A DNA stretch of 64,000 nucleotides, taken from assembly GCF_016772275.1 (NCBI RefSeq), contig NZ_CP065425.1:1106001-1170000 (forward strand). Direction: 5' to 3'. The notes beneath the pieces are model-generated. The model had not been told where the DNA came from, ran no database searches, and worked only from the letters and a program-made list of their open reading frames with translations. Shown piece by piece: positions 1 through 8,273 of this stretch. The translations under genes were made by a program, and so were the position numbers. Source of the DNA: Heyndrickxia vini. Lineage in GTDB: Bacteria > Bacillota > Bacilli > Bacillales > Bacillaceae_C. Positions within the stretch are counted from its first letter, which is position 1. Every line of letters begins with the position of its first letter.

Positions 1-2
1 TT

Positions 3-554
3 AAAGCTACATTGTTTTTGCAGGCTGGTTCAGCAGGTCACGATTTTCGTGCATCATCTAGCCTTAAGGAAAAACCATCAAACTTATGGATGATGTCTGG
101 TCGGGTTTTAGGCTTACTTGTAGGTGTTGCTTTTTGGTTTATGGCTCCAGATAATGGATATCAAATTGTTAGTGCAATCATCCTTGGATGGTCATTGTCT
201 GTTTCTTGGACACAGCTTGTTGTTTTTGGAAAGGGGAGAATTGGCAAAATTGCTGGTTTAGCATTTATGATTGGATTTTCTGGAGTTTACTTTATCATTC
301 ATATTTTCTTCTCTCAGTGGTTGCGAACAACTATTTCTCAAAGTTTTCAACCTCCCATGTGGGCTGTCGTCTTTGTTGTGTGTTTCTTACTAGTTGGTCA
401 TGCTATTGGTGCTTTGGCTGCCCGTAAACAATCTTCTACTTTATTTGCTGTACTCTATCTTTGGTTCGTACGATTTGGTGAGGCTAAACCTAAGTCGGTA
501 GAAAGTCATCCAAACTACCTTAAGAAATTTATACATCAAGGAGGTAATCAGTGA
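3..554 (+). CDS. DabB/NdhF-like proton-conducting membrane subunit, 3' part only
   Basis: The reading frame is already open at the left edge, so this is the C-terminal part (about 183 codons) of a larger gene. The first residues (KATLFLQAGS) resemble the NuoL/MrpA antiporter family, and at least four hydrophobic membrane segments follow (around residues 30, 55, 85 and 118). It overlaps the start of dabA by one base. In the DAB inorganic-carbon accumulation system, this kind of membrane subunit is thought to couple ion movement to the DabA carbonic-anhydrase-like subunit. The assignment to DabB rather than respiratory NdhF rests on the adjacent dabA. Most of the protein is outside the window. 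Confidence 0.8.
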   Translation, partial: KATLFLQAGSAGHDFRASSSLKEKPSNLWMMSGRVLGLLVGVAFWFMAPDNGYQIVSAIILGWSLSVSWTQLVVFGKGRIGKIAGLAFMIGFSGVYFIIHIFFSQWLRTTISQSFQPPMWAVVFVVCFLLVGHAIGALAARKQSSTLFAVLYLWFVRFGEAKPKSVESHPNYLKKFIHQGGNQ

Positions 555-3172
555 TGAATGTAACAGCAGTATTAACGGAGGAAACCATTAAAAATAAAAA
601 AATTGAAATTGAAGAACATGCTGTTCATGATTTAGTTCTATCTGCTAGTCGAGTAATTGCACCACTTTCGCCAATCTCTAATTTTGCAGCACGTAACCCT
701 TGGACGGGACTTGAAAAACAATCCTTTGAACAAGTGGCACATCTATTCAAAACTAATCGTGGTGTGGATATTTATCCTAGTGCATCCATTCTTCGTTCGG
801 CAAAGAAACGCGGTGAGATTGATGAGTCTTTTCTTCAAGTAGGATTACAGAAATGGCTAGACTCACAAACCTTTCATTTACCTAGGGAGACTGCCGAGCG
901 TTTTTGCCAGGAAGCATTAAAATTAGATACAATACCTTCTAGTTTACTTCTATCACCCGAGTTAAATAAATTGGGGAATGAAATCATGGACTTGGATATC
1001 ACTCGTATCGAAAACTATTCAAGCAAACCCATAAGTGCAAAATTAAAAAATCAAGACGGTGAAAGGATAATTAATGAGCTCGATTATCATGTTATCAAAT
1101 GGTGTAAATTATATCTGGACGATTCTCAGACGGGGTGGTCCATGCCAAATCGAGACAAAGGTTTTTATCATGCATGGCACCGTCTCATTCAACATGATCC
1201 ATTGCTTAACAAAAATCAGCGTAAAATTTTAAAACGCTTACCTCAAGAAGCACATACAGCTTTACTAGAAGTACTATCTGCATTGGACATCTCTCGTTCA
1301 GAAATACAGACTTATTTGGAAGGACACCTTCTTTCCTTACCTGGATGGGCAGGTATGATGCTTTGGCGTTCTCAACAATCGTCTCATGAATATACACTTC
1401 TAACAGAATATTTAGCCATTCGAATTTCCATGGAATGGGTGCTAGTAAAACCTTATTTACCTTTGTCAAATCAACAATTTGAGAAAAAAGGTTCAATTAA
1501 AACACTTTTAGCATCATGGATCCATTGGGGAAACCTTTCAATCGAGGAATGGTATCTTATGTCCTCCTTTGAACAACTCGAATATTTGTCTTTCGCAAAT
1601 CATTTTGATGAGAATCTTCGCCGAAAACTTTGGCTGGAAGCTTGGGAACAAACATATACAGAACGATTGAAAGAGAAGATTACTACGAAACAGCATGTGG
1701 TTGAAAATAAAAAATCCGTTTTAGCTCAATTAGCATTTTGTATTGATGTACGTTCAGAACCCTTTCGCAGACAACTTGAAAAAGAGGGGCCGTTTGAAAC
1801 GATGGGCGTTGCTGGCTTCTTTGGTTTACCAATTGCCATTAGTGAACTTGGGAGTCATCACGTCCATGCTTCCATGCCGGTTATACAAAAACCTAAACAT
1901 CAAGTAAAAGAATTTACAGATAATCATAAACAGGAAACCTTTCAACAACGCAAGCAGGTAGAAAATTCATTGAGCTATACATTTAAGATGATGAAACATA
2001 ATGTCCTTACGAGTTTGCTTTTACCAGAAATTAGTGGACCATGGCTTAGCATGCGAATGCTTGCACGGAGCTTTATACCAAGAATAGCAGATAACTTCAT
2101 TCGTAAACTTCGGAAGAATTGGTTAAACAAACCCGAAACTAATCTCTCGCTTCATTATGATCATGATATAGATTCTGAGATACCTGTTGGTTTTTCTAAA
2201 AAAGAAAAAGTGGAATATGTACGCCAAGCCCTACAATTGATGGGACTCACTAAGGATATTGCACCATTAGTCGCGATATGTGGGCATGGTAGTCAAAGTA
2301 TTAATAATCCTTATGCTTCTGCTCTCGACTGTGGAGCATGTGGTGGTGCCGCAGGAGGATTTAATGCAAGGGTATTAGCCACCCTATGTAATCTTCAAGA
2401 GGTAAGGGAAGTGCTCTCCTTAGAAGGGATTAACATTCCAAAAGAGACGGTTTTTGTAGCTGCAGAGCATAATACAACAGTAGATGAATTACATTGGATT
2501 TATGTCCCTGAACTTTCGAAATCTGCACAAGAAGCATTTGATCATATCAAAGCTATTCTACCGAAAGTAACCCGTCAAGCAAATGAAGAACGTCTCGCTA
2601 AATTACCGAATTTAAACTTGAAACTTAAAAATCCTAGTGCTGAAGCACACCGATTTGCAGAAGATTGGAGTGAGATACGCCCGGAATGGGGATTAGCACG
2701 TAATGCCTCTTTTATTGTTGGGCAACGTGAATTAACGCAGGATTGTGATTTAGAGGGGAGATCCTTTCTTCATAATTATGATTGGAGACAAGATGAAAGT
2801 GGCCAACTTCTAACTAATATTATTGCAGGACCAGGAACGGTATCCCAAATGATTAATTTGCAGTATTATGCTTCAACGGTAGCACCTCATTACTATGGTA
2901 GTGGAAATAAAGCAACCCAAACTGTAACAGCAAATTTGGGGGTGATGCAAGGGAATGCAAGTGACTTATTATCCGGACTACCTTGGCAATCTGTCATGCT
3001 TTCAGATATTGAAGCTTTTCATGATCCACTTCGTTTGTTAATTGTTATCCAAGCACCTGAGAAGTATGTAGAACGTTTATTAAAGAATGATTTTGCCTTT
3101 CGAGAAAAAGTGCAGAATGGGTGGCTTCGACTTGCTAGTGTTGATTCAAATGGTAATTGGAAAAACTGGTAA
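554..3172 (+). CDS. dabA: DabA, DUF2309/UPF0753 inorganic-carbon transport subunit
   Basis: Large soluble subunit (872 aa) of the DAB system, a beta-carbonic-anhydrase-like protein that with DabB accumulates bicarbonate at the membrane. All four zinc-site residues expected for the family are visible: Cys396 and Asp398 in the FCIDVRSE motif, His578 in CGHGS and Cys593 in DCGACGG; the His-to-Cys spacing of 15 matches characterised DabA. The start was set at ATG 554, nine bases after AAGGAGG (538-544); GTG 551 is the alternative. It is translationally coupled to the upstream dabB. No other carboxylation gene is nearby, so the likely role is bicarbonate supply for anaplerotic metabolism. Full length and intact. 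Confidence 0.92.
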   Translation: MNVTAVLTEETIKNKKIEIEEHAVHDLVLSASRVIAPLSPISNFAARNPWTGLEKQSFEQVAHLFKTNRGVDIYPSASILRSAKKRGEIDESFLQVGLQKWLDSQTFHLPRETAERFCQEALKLDTIPSSLLLSPELNKLGNEIMDLDITRIENYSSKPISAKLKNQDGERIINELDYHVIKWCKLYLDDSQTGWSMPNRDKGFYHAWHRLIQHDPLLNKNQRKILKRLPQEAHTALLEVLSALDISRSEIQTYLEGHLLSLPGWAGMMLWRSQQSSHEYTLLTEYLAIRISMEWVLVKPYLPLSNQQFEKKGSIKTLLASWIHWGNLSIEEWYLMSSFEQLEYLSFANHFDENLRRKLWLEAWEQTYTERLKEKITTKQHVVENKKSVLAQLAFCIDVRSEPFRRQLEKEGPFETMGVAGFFGLPIAISELGSHHVHASMPVIQKPKHQVKEFTDNHKQETFQQRKQVENSLSYTFKMMKHNVLTSLLLPEISGPWLSMRMLARSFIPRIADNFIRKLRKNWLNKPETNLSLHYDHDIDSEIPVGFSKKEKVEYVRQALQLMGLTKDIAPLVAICGHGSQSINNPYASALDCGACGGAAGGFNARVLATLCNLQEVREVLSLEGINIPKETVFVAAEHNTTVDELHWIYVPELSKSAQEAFDHIKAILPKVTRQANEERLAKLPNLNLKLKNPSAEAHRFAEDWSEIRPEWGLARNASFIVGQRELTQDCDLEGRSFLHNYDWRQDESGQLLTNIIAGPGTVSQMINLQYYASTVAPHYYGSGNKATQTVTANLGVMQGNASDLLSGLPWQSVMLSDIEAFHDPLRLLIVIQAPEKYVERLLKNDFAFREKVQNGWLRLASVDSNGNWKNW

Positions 3173-3408
3173 CTAAATAATCAAATCAGCGTTACTAAAT
3201 GGATTAACATCCTAATTGCAGGATTGTAATTAGAAATAGGAAAATTTTAAGTTTAAAATAAAGCTTCACTACTTCTCAACTGATATGAATGATTACATTA
3301 CATCTATTTAACATCTAGGAGCGCTTATATTAGATATTAAGATCAAAAGTATCATAATCAAGTTGACAATAATACTGGATAACAAAAACAAGAAATGGAG
3401 AGGTAATT

Positions 3409-4095
3409 TTGAAACGGTACAGAACTTTATTATTTGACGTAGATGATACATTATTGGATTTTGGCGCAGCAGAAAGGGAGGCTTTACGCTTGCTTTTTGT
3501 GGAGCAAAACATCCCCTTAACCGCTGAAATCGAAACACATTATAAAAAAATAAATCAAGGTCTCTGGAAGTCCTTTGAAGAAGGAAAAATAGATCGTAAT
3601 GAAGTCTTGAATACTCGATTTTCGATTTTGTTTAAGGCATATAATCGAGAGGTAGATGGAGCTTTACTAGAAAAAAGCTATCGAAGCTACTTAGAAGAGG
3701 GCAAACAACTTGTCAAAGGTTCCCTTGAAGTTATAACAGACCTACAAAATCAATATGAGCTATATATTGTAACGAATGGCGTTTCCAAGACGCAGTATAA
3801 ACGCCTACGTGCTTCAGGGCTACATCCGTTATTTAAAGATATATTTGTTTCAGAGGATACTGGTTTTCAGAAGCCAATGAAGGAGTTTTTTGACTATGTG
3901 TTCGCTAAAATTCCTAATTTTGATACGAAACAAGCATTAATTATCGGAGATTCCTTAAGTTCAGATATTAAAGGCGGACAGCTGGCAGGAATAGATACAT
4001 GTTGGTTTAATCCTGAAAAGAAGCCTAATAGCACCGATATTGCTCCAACTTATGAGATTCAAATGCTTGAGGAGCTTTATCAAATTTTAACATAA
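3409..4095 (+). CDS. HAD-superfamily nucleotidase, YjjG/YfnB type
   Basis: 228-aa haloacid-dehalogenase phosphatase. Motif I is DVDDT (residues 10-14, catalytic Asp10 and Asp12), motif II is IVTNG, and motif IV is IIGDSLSSDIKGG. The helical cap sits between motifs I and II, as in YjjG-type noncanonical pyrimidine nucleotidases that remove nucleotides such as 5-substituted dUMP. It starts at TTG 3409 behind a GGAGAGG site. It appears monocistronic. The YjjG family call is strong from overall resemblance; the exact substrate is inferred from the family. Confidence 0.85.
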   Translation: MKRYRTLLFDVDDTLLDFGAAEREALRLLFVEQNIPLTAEIETHYKKINQGLWKSFEEGKIDRNEVLNTRFSILFKAYNREVDGALLEKSYRSYLEEGKQLVKGSLEVITDLQNQYELYIVTNGVSKTQYKRLRASGLHPLFKDIFVSEDTGFQKPMKEFFDYVFAKIPNFDTKQALIIGDSLSSDIKGGQLAGIDTCWFNPEKKPNSTDIAPTYEIQMLEELYQILT

Positions 4096-4227
4096 AAAGA
4101 GTAAAGAATTTTTCATCAGTAGTCAATCAGTGAGGATGATTCGTATGGGAGGATATGTGTAGTAAAGGGATTTTAAGGATAGTAGCCGAATATTGGTTTT
4201 ATAAAGATACTTAGGGGGATTAAAAAT

Positions 4228-4689
4228 ATGCAAAAGGTAGTTGAAGGAATTAATCATTGGATAAAAAGATTACCAGAAGAGTACAACTCTATGCATGAAA
4301 AAGAAATTTCTAATCGACCATTACCAAATAAATGGTCTAAAAAAGAAATTTTAGGACATCTATGTGACTCTGCGATAAATAATATTGAAAGGTTTATAAA
4401 AATTCAATATGAAGAACCAGTGTATGTTATTCAATCGTATAATCAAGACCAATGGGTAATGGTTCAGAATTATCAAGATAGAACCCTTGATGAGATAGTA
4501 AACCTTTTTCAGACATTAAATAAGCAAATTGTTAATATTGTTATGAATATTCCTAACGAAAAGCTATCCAATCTTTGTGACATTGGAAATAATCAACATA
4601 AGACACTAGAGTGGCTTATACAAGATTATCTTGAGCATATGGAACACCATATACACAATCAAATCTTAATTGAAAATAACGACTTATAA
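4228..4689 (+). CDS. DinB-superfamily (YfiT/DUF664-like) four-helix protein
   Basis: 153-aa protein with the DinB-like helical bundle pattern: an N-terminal helix, the segment LPNKWSKKEILGHLCDSAIN carrying the first putative metal-binding His (about residue 47), and a C-terminal segment with LEHMEHHIHN supplying further His ligands. Such proteins often act as metal- or thiol-dependent transferases, but most are uncharacterised. The ATG at 4228 follows a TAGGGGGATT site. It is flanked by non-coding DNA on both sides, so no partner can be inferred. Confidence 0.75.
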   Translation: MQKVVEGINHWIKRLPEEYNSMHEKEISNRPLPNKWSKKEILGHLCDSAINNIERFIKIQYEEPVYVIQSYNQDQWVMVQNYQDRTLDEIVNLFQTLNKQIVNIVMNIPNEKLSNLCDIGNNQHKTLEWLIQDYLEHMEHHIHNQILIENNDL

Positions 4690-5010
4690 ATTTAGTTCTT
4701 ATTCAAGTAAAGGGCGCGATTGTTGAAGATCATAGGATGAATAGAATTTAAGAAATTTAAGGATAGTGGCATTGAAAGGTAGATAGAAGATATAAAAAAA
4801 TTCTCAAAAAAATCGTTTGAAAGTTGAAGTTATGGAAATAAAAATGCTAAGGTTTGCATTTAACAGGTTCAAACAAAGAAATGGTTTTAAAATTGTTCAG
4901 GGGGTCAAAGGGCAATTAGTTAGAAATCTTTACTAGAATTAATTAATACTAGCCTTCTTTTTAATATTTCTAATCCTGAATAATCGGGTTCGATTATTAA
5001 ACGAGAAGTA
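4690..5010. other. Intergenic stretch without a recognisable gene
   Basis: About 320 bases of AT-rich DNA between the DinB-like gene and a terminator. All frames are broken by stops and I see no conserved peptide, RNA fold or repeat in it. Confidence 0.5.
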
Positions 5011-5060
5011 AAGAGGTAATACATATTAGCTAGACCAATATGTATTACCTCTTATTTTGT
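5011..5060 (+). terminator. Strong hairpin, probable intrinsic terminator
   Basis: A perfect 17-bp stem (arms 5011-5027 and 5037-5053) with a 9-base loop is followed by TATTTTG. The right side is only moderately U-rich. It could stop transcription from either direction, since the left arm is preceded by A-rich DNA. Confidence 0.65.
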
Positions 5061-5119
5061 ATGACTTTTTTGATTTAGGCATTGATAAGATTACATTGGT
5101 TATATTTTTTGTTTTCTTC

Positions 5120-5141
5120 TCAATCTAGACCAGTCTATATA
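5120..5141. promoter_or_regulatory. Second LmrA/YxaF-type operator, downstream of the repressor gene
   Basis: The core TAGACCAGTCTATATA contains 5-bp inverted arms (TAGAC/GTCTA) and closely matches the right half and centre of the LmrA/YxaF box (consensus core tagaNYGgTCTATA). It lies beyond the 3' end of the repressor gene, with no evident promoter-gene pair beside it. Confidence 0.5.
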
Positions 5142-5164
5142 ATTCATGGTAAAAAAGAATCCAG

Positions 5165-5728
5165 TTATTGCAGAAGAACTGGAATTTGTTTAGAAACTAA
5201 TTGAAGAGGCTTACTCGTTCCAGTCGTAAACGAAATAAGAAATGCGCCTTCGAGCATTGAGTTAATGACAATTCCTAACTCTTTCGCTCGATTTTCTTCA
5301 TAGCCACTTTGAATTAATTTCCTCGTAAAAACATCTTGGAATTTTTCGTACGCTACTTGACATGCCTTTCTCAATTCTTCACTGGTAAGTGATGTTTCCA
5401 AGGCTACTGCTGCAATCGGTACTCCTTCTGAACAACGTTTTTCCTGAAACTGCTTTGCCATGTCATCAATAAACCCCTGAATAGCAACAACAGGATCGGA
5501 ATGCCGATTTAATCCCTCTTCAATTCGTTCTGACACGAATCTTGCGGTCAATTGAACCGACTCAATGGCAAGCTGTTCCTTTCCATTTGGAAAATAATAA
5601 TACAACGAACCTTTCGGGGCTTCACTTTCCTTTAGAATTTGATTTAAACCTGTAGCATGATACCCTTGCAATTGAAAAAGTCTAGATGCCGTCGATATTA
5701 TTTTGTCTTTAGAATTTTCTTTTTCCAT
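5165..5728 (-). CDS. TetR-family repressor, LmrA/YxaF (QdoR) type
   Basis: 187-aa TetR regulator. The N-terminal helix-turn-helix runs from about residue 10 to 50 (IISTASRLFQLQGYHATGLN, then GSLYYYFPNGKEQLA), and the C-terminal ligand domain contains the conserved CSEGVPIAAVALE segment of the LmrA/YxaF group, which sense flavonoids or hydrophobic drugs in B. subtilis. The start at ATG 5728 is nine bases after AAGGA; the ATG at 5737 directly abuts that site and is unlikely. A consensus operator lies just upstream, implying autorepression. The efflux pump or dioxygenase usually controlled by this family is absent here. Confidence 0.88.
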   Translation of the reverse strand: MEKENSKDKIISTASRLFQLQGYHATGLNQILKESEAPKGSLYYYFPNGKEQLAIESVQLTARFVSERIEEGLNRHSDPVVAIQGFIDDMAKQFQEKRCSEGVPIAAVALETSLTSEELRKACQVAYEKFQDVFTRKLIQSGYEENRAKELGIVINSMLEGAFLISFTTGTSKPLQLVSKQIPVLLQ

Positions 5729-5742
5729 TTTAATCATTCCTT

Positions 5743-5764
5743 ATTATATCAATCGGTCTATATA
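5743..5764. promoter_or_regulatory. LmrA/YxaF-type operator in the tetR promoter
   Basis: ATTATATCAATCGGTCTATA followed by TA matches the published B. subtilis LmrA/YxaF box AWTATAtagaNYGgTCTATAWT with few mismatches. It lies 15 bases before the repressor start on the opposite strand, well placed for autoregulation. The rest of 5765-6030 shows no gene. Confidence 0.75.
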
Positions 5765-6048
5765 TGGAGTTTATCTTATAAATTATACGGTGTCAATTTT
5801 TCCTATCATCTTGATTTACTTTTTCAAAACTACGCTCAAGTCTAAGATAACAAAAATGATCGTTACTGTTACAATTTTTAATAAGAAACTTCTCTTCTCA
5901 TTAACATGCATATTGGGAGTAATAAATTTCCAACTAAAAGAAACATACATACTTATTCAATGGTATTTTAGACAATATTCATTTGCAATAGTAAACTAAA
6001 AATAGTTTATTGGAAAAGGTTATCATAATTTTAGAAGGGGGCTTAAAA

Positions 6049-7137
6049 TTGGCAAAGTATAAATTAGGTGTATTATACGGTGATGGAATCGGACCTGAGA
6101 TTGTAAAGTCCTCTGTTGAAGTTTTAAAAGCCACAACATCGAAATTAGCAAATGGAACTCAATTTGAATTTGTTGAACTTCCGATGGGGTGGGAAGGGAT
6201 TAAAAAGTACAATGACCCTGTACCTGAAATGACAAAGAAGGGTTTAGAAGAAATGAATGGCTGGTTAATGGCTCCACATGATTCATCTGCATACCCGGAC
6301 GAGCATCGTATTTCAAAAAGGAACCCTAGTGGTGAATTAAGACATTATTTTGATTTATATTCAAATGTCCGTCCAAGTCGAGTGTTACCGGGAACAAAAG
6401 GTTTAGTTGAAAAGGCAGATCTTGTAATATTTCGTGAAAATACGGAAGGATTTTTATCAGATCGAAATATGTATAAAGGCATTGGCGAGTTTATGGTGTC
6501 TCCGGATGTTGCACTTGTAACAGGAGTATTTAGTAGAAAAGCTATTGAAAGAATTGCTCATGAAGCTTTTAAACTAGCAATGACACGCCGCAAAAAAGTA
6601 GCCGTTGTACATAAAGCAAATGTAATCAAGTATGCTTTCGAACTATTTCGAGATATTTGTTATGAAGTAGGCGAAAAATATTATCCGGAAGTTGAAGTGG
6701 AAGACTACCTTATTGATGCCATGACAGCACATTTGGTCCGGAGAGCGGAAGACTTTGATGTGATAGTTACAGAAAATTTATTTGGTGATATACTATCAGA
6801 CTTAGCCGGCGAGCTAGTTGGAAGCTTAGGATTATCACCGTCACTAAATACAAATGGTAAACAGGCTATGGCGCAGGCAGCCCACGGATCGGCACCTGAT
6901 ATCGCCGGTCAAAATGTCGCTAACCCTACTAGTATGATCTTATCAACGGTTATGTTATTACAATGGTTAGCTGCTAATCACGAAGATAATAAACTTAATG
7001 AAATAGCTAAAGTAATGGAGAAGGCTGTATTGGAGACTGTTGCTGAAGGAACGACTACCCGCGACTTAGGTGGTTCAGCAACTACTACAGAATTTACAGC
7101 TGCCATCATTAATAAAATTAATCGAAACGAACCTTAA
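6049..7137 (+). CDS. Isocitrate/isopropylmalate dehydrogenase-family enzyme
   Basis: 362-aa NAD(P)-dependent beta-hydroxyacid oxidative decarboxylase. Family motifs in order: LYGDGIGPEIV near the N-terminus, LYSNVRPSR and FRENTEGF in the substrate region, HKANV (catalytic Lys), TENLFGDILSDLAGELVGSL (metal-binding Asp residues), and HGSAPDIAGQ in the cofactor loop. The start is TTG 6049 after TTAGAAGGGGGC; the preceding 13 in-frame codons have no ribosome site. It stands alone, not in a leu operon, and the ENTEG motif resembles NAD-isocitrate, homoisocitrate or tartrate-type members as much as LeuB, so the substrate is open. A terminator follows at once. Confidence 0.82.
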   Translation: MAKYKLGVLYGDGIGPEIVKSSVEVLKATTSKLANGTQFEFVELPMGWEGIKKYNDPVPEMTKKGLEEMNGWLMAPHDSSAYPDEHRISKRNPSGELRHYFDLYSNVRPSRVLPGTKGLVEKADLVIFRENTEGFLSDRNMYKGIGEFMVSPDVALVTGVFSRKAIERIAHEAFKLAMTRRKKVAVVHKANVIKYAFELFRDICYEVGEKYYPEVEVEDYLIDAMTAHLVRRAEDFDVIVTENLFGDILSDLAGELVGSLGLSPSLNTNGKQAMAQAAHGSAPDIAGQNVANPTSMILSTVMLLQWLAANHEDNKLNEIAKVMEKAVLETVAEGTTTRDLGGSATTTEFTAAIINKINRNEP

Positions 7138-7187
7138 AAATATCAAAAGGATAATGTGAATATTATTTTGTTTGAAAATCCTAAAAG

Positions 7188-7232
7188 ATAAGGCATCGAA
7201 TCAATTTTTGATGACTCGATGCCTTATTTTTA
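7188..7232. terminator. Bidirectional intrinsic terminator
   Basis: Stem ATAAGGCATCGA (7188-7199) pairs with TCGATGCCTTAT (7216-7227), followed by TTTT. It separates the convergent dehydrogenase and cupin genes. Confidence 0.85.
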
Positions 7233-7625
7233 TAAGTTATTATACCATTCATCTTCGACAGATTCTAACCAATCTGTTTCTCCCGGCGTCATTGCCAAGT
7301 GTACGAACCAACTGTCTTTTGTAGCACCGTGCCAATGTTTGACATTCGGTTGAATATTTACTACATCCCCCGTTTTAAGTAATTGTGCAGGTTTACCTTC
7401 TTCTTGATACCAACCTTCGCCGCCTGTAACTAATAATACTTGTCCAACTTTATGAGAGTGCCAATTATTGCGGGCTCCCGGAGCAAATGTTACATTCCCA
7501 ATTGATGTATTAAGTGGCTTTGGATCGGTAAACACCATTTGTAAGTAGGCGTCCCCGATAAAATTTGGTTCCACTTTTTCCCCCAATGGAAAGATGGTGC
7601 TATTTTTTAATTCCTCATTTTTCAT
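7230..7625 (-). CDS. Small cupin-domain protein
   Basis: 131-aa single-domain cupin. Motif 1 is WHSHKVGQVLLVTGGEGWYQ (metal-binding His pair) and motif 2 is GDVVNIQPNVKHWHGA. This type regularly pairs with carboxymuconolactone-decarboxylase-like proteins, as here, where that gene lies 19 bases upstream in the same transcript; no enzymatic reaction is established for the pair. The start at ATG 7625 follows GTGGGG with seven bases between; TTG 7631 is less likely. The operon is driven from a MerR-type promoter at 8007-8037. Confidence 0.85.
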   Translation of the reverse strand: MKNEELKNSTIFPLGEKVEPNFIGDAYLQMVFTDPKPLNTSIGNVTFAPGARNNWHSHKVGQVLLVTGGEGWYQEEGKPAQLLKTGDVVNIQPNVKHWHGATKDSWFVHLAMTPGETDWLESVEDEWYNNL

Positions 7626-7644
7626 ATTCAATCCCCACTTTCTT

Positions 7645-7965
7645 TTAATCAGTATAAATTTCTTTTGCGATATTAAAGGCTGACCATGCTTTAGGCCATC
7701 CTACATAGAACGAAAGATGAGTTATGATTTCAGCAATTTCATCTTTTGTTACCCCATTTGCCTTTGCTTTTTGAAGATGTGGAGTTAGTTGTTCAAAGTT
7801 TCCTCCTGCGATTAACGCGGAGACGGTAATCATACTGCGATCCCGAGGTGATAGTTCTTTCTCTCTTGACCAAACTTCACCGAATAAAACATCATCGTTA
7901 AGTTCAGCAAACTTTGGCGCGAATTTTCCTAATATGTCTCGTCCCGCTGTTTGTTTTTCCGCCAT
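7645..7965 (-). CDS. Carboxymuconolactone decarboxylase-family protein
   Basis: 106-aa single AhpD/CMD-like domain. The central ELSPRDRSMITVSALIAGG and the HLQKAKANGVTKDEI segment are typical of the family. The CxxC pair of AhpD-type peroxidase partners is absent, so it is not a redox-active AhpD. It is the first gene of a two-gene operon with the cupin. A GGGAGG site precedes the ATG at a rather long distance of 11 bases. Likely role: aldehyde or quinone stress metabolism, inferred from the family and the shared MerR-type promoter. Confidence 0.85.
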   Translation of the reverse strand: MAEKQTAGRDILGKFAPKFAELNDDVLFGEVWSREKELSPRDRSMITVSALIAGGNFEQLTPHLQKAKANGVTKDEIAEIITHLSFYVGWPKAWSAFNIAKEIYTD

Positions 7966-8006
7966 CTAATATATTCCCTCCCCAAAAAATTTTATTTACA
8001 TGATGA

Positions 8007-8037
8007 AGTATAGACTTTAAAGTGCACTTTAATGCAA
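8007..8037 (-). promoter_or_regulatory. MerR-type promoter of the CMD-cupin operon
   Basis: On the minus strand, TTGCAT and TATACT are separated by exactly 19 bp. The spacer is filled by the dyad TTAAAGTGCACTTTAA. A 19-bp spacer with a central dyad is the hallmark of promoters activated by DNA distortion by MerR-family regulators; the dyad resembles the AdhR site (CTTAAAG-N4-CTTTAAG). Confidence 0.75.
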
Positions 8038-8065
8038 GCATGAAAAATAACTTCAGAGCTGCATA

Positions 8066-8096
8066 TTGACTTAAAGTTAACTTCAAGTGATAAATT
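8066..8096 (+). promoter_or_regulatory. MerR-type promoter before the merR remnant and MFS gene
   Basis: TTGACT (8066-8071), a 19-bp spacer carrying TTAAAGTTAACTTCAAG, then TAAATT (8091-8096). Same dyad and spacing as the promoters at 8007 and 9486. Confidence 0.75.
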
Positions 8097-8126
8097 GGTT
8101 ACATAAATAATAGCGAGGTGAAGTAA

Positions 8127-8240
8127 ATGAAGATTACACAAGTAGTGCAAATGTTTAATCGAAGAACCTTAATGCTTAAATATTATGAACGAGTATGGGT
8201 GATTCACCCAGTCAACGGAAAAGAAAATTGCCATCAATAA
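8127..8240 (+). pseudogene. MerR-family regulator remnant (AdhR/YyaN-like N-terminus)
   Basis: A 37-codon reading frame starts behind a GAGGTG site directly after a MerR-type promoter. It begins MKITQVVQMF, and YYERVWVIHP matches the helix-turn-helix and wing start of MerR proteins (typically LRYYERVGLI). A few residues of the recognition helix are missing and nothing of the remaining roughly 90 residues is present. It cannot encode a working regulator. Its place at the head of the MFS gene is where the cognate regulator would be expected. Confidence 0.7.
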
Positions 8241-8273
8241 AGCGACGGTAATTGAAAGGAGATGAATTTTTTT

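Noticed and set aside
5703-5999. Small gene between tetR and the dehydrogenase
   Set aside because: It overlaps the repressor 5' end and operator, is low-complexity and hydrophobic by chance, and has no ribosome site.
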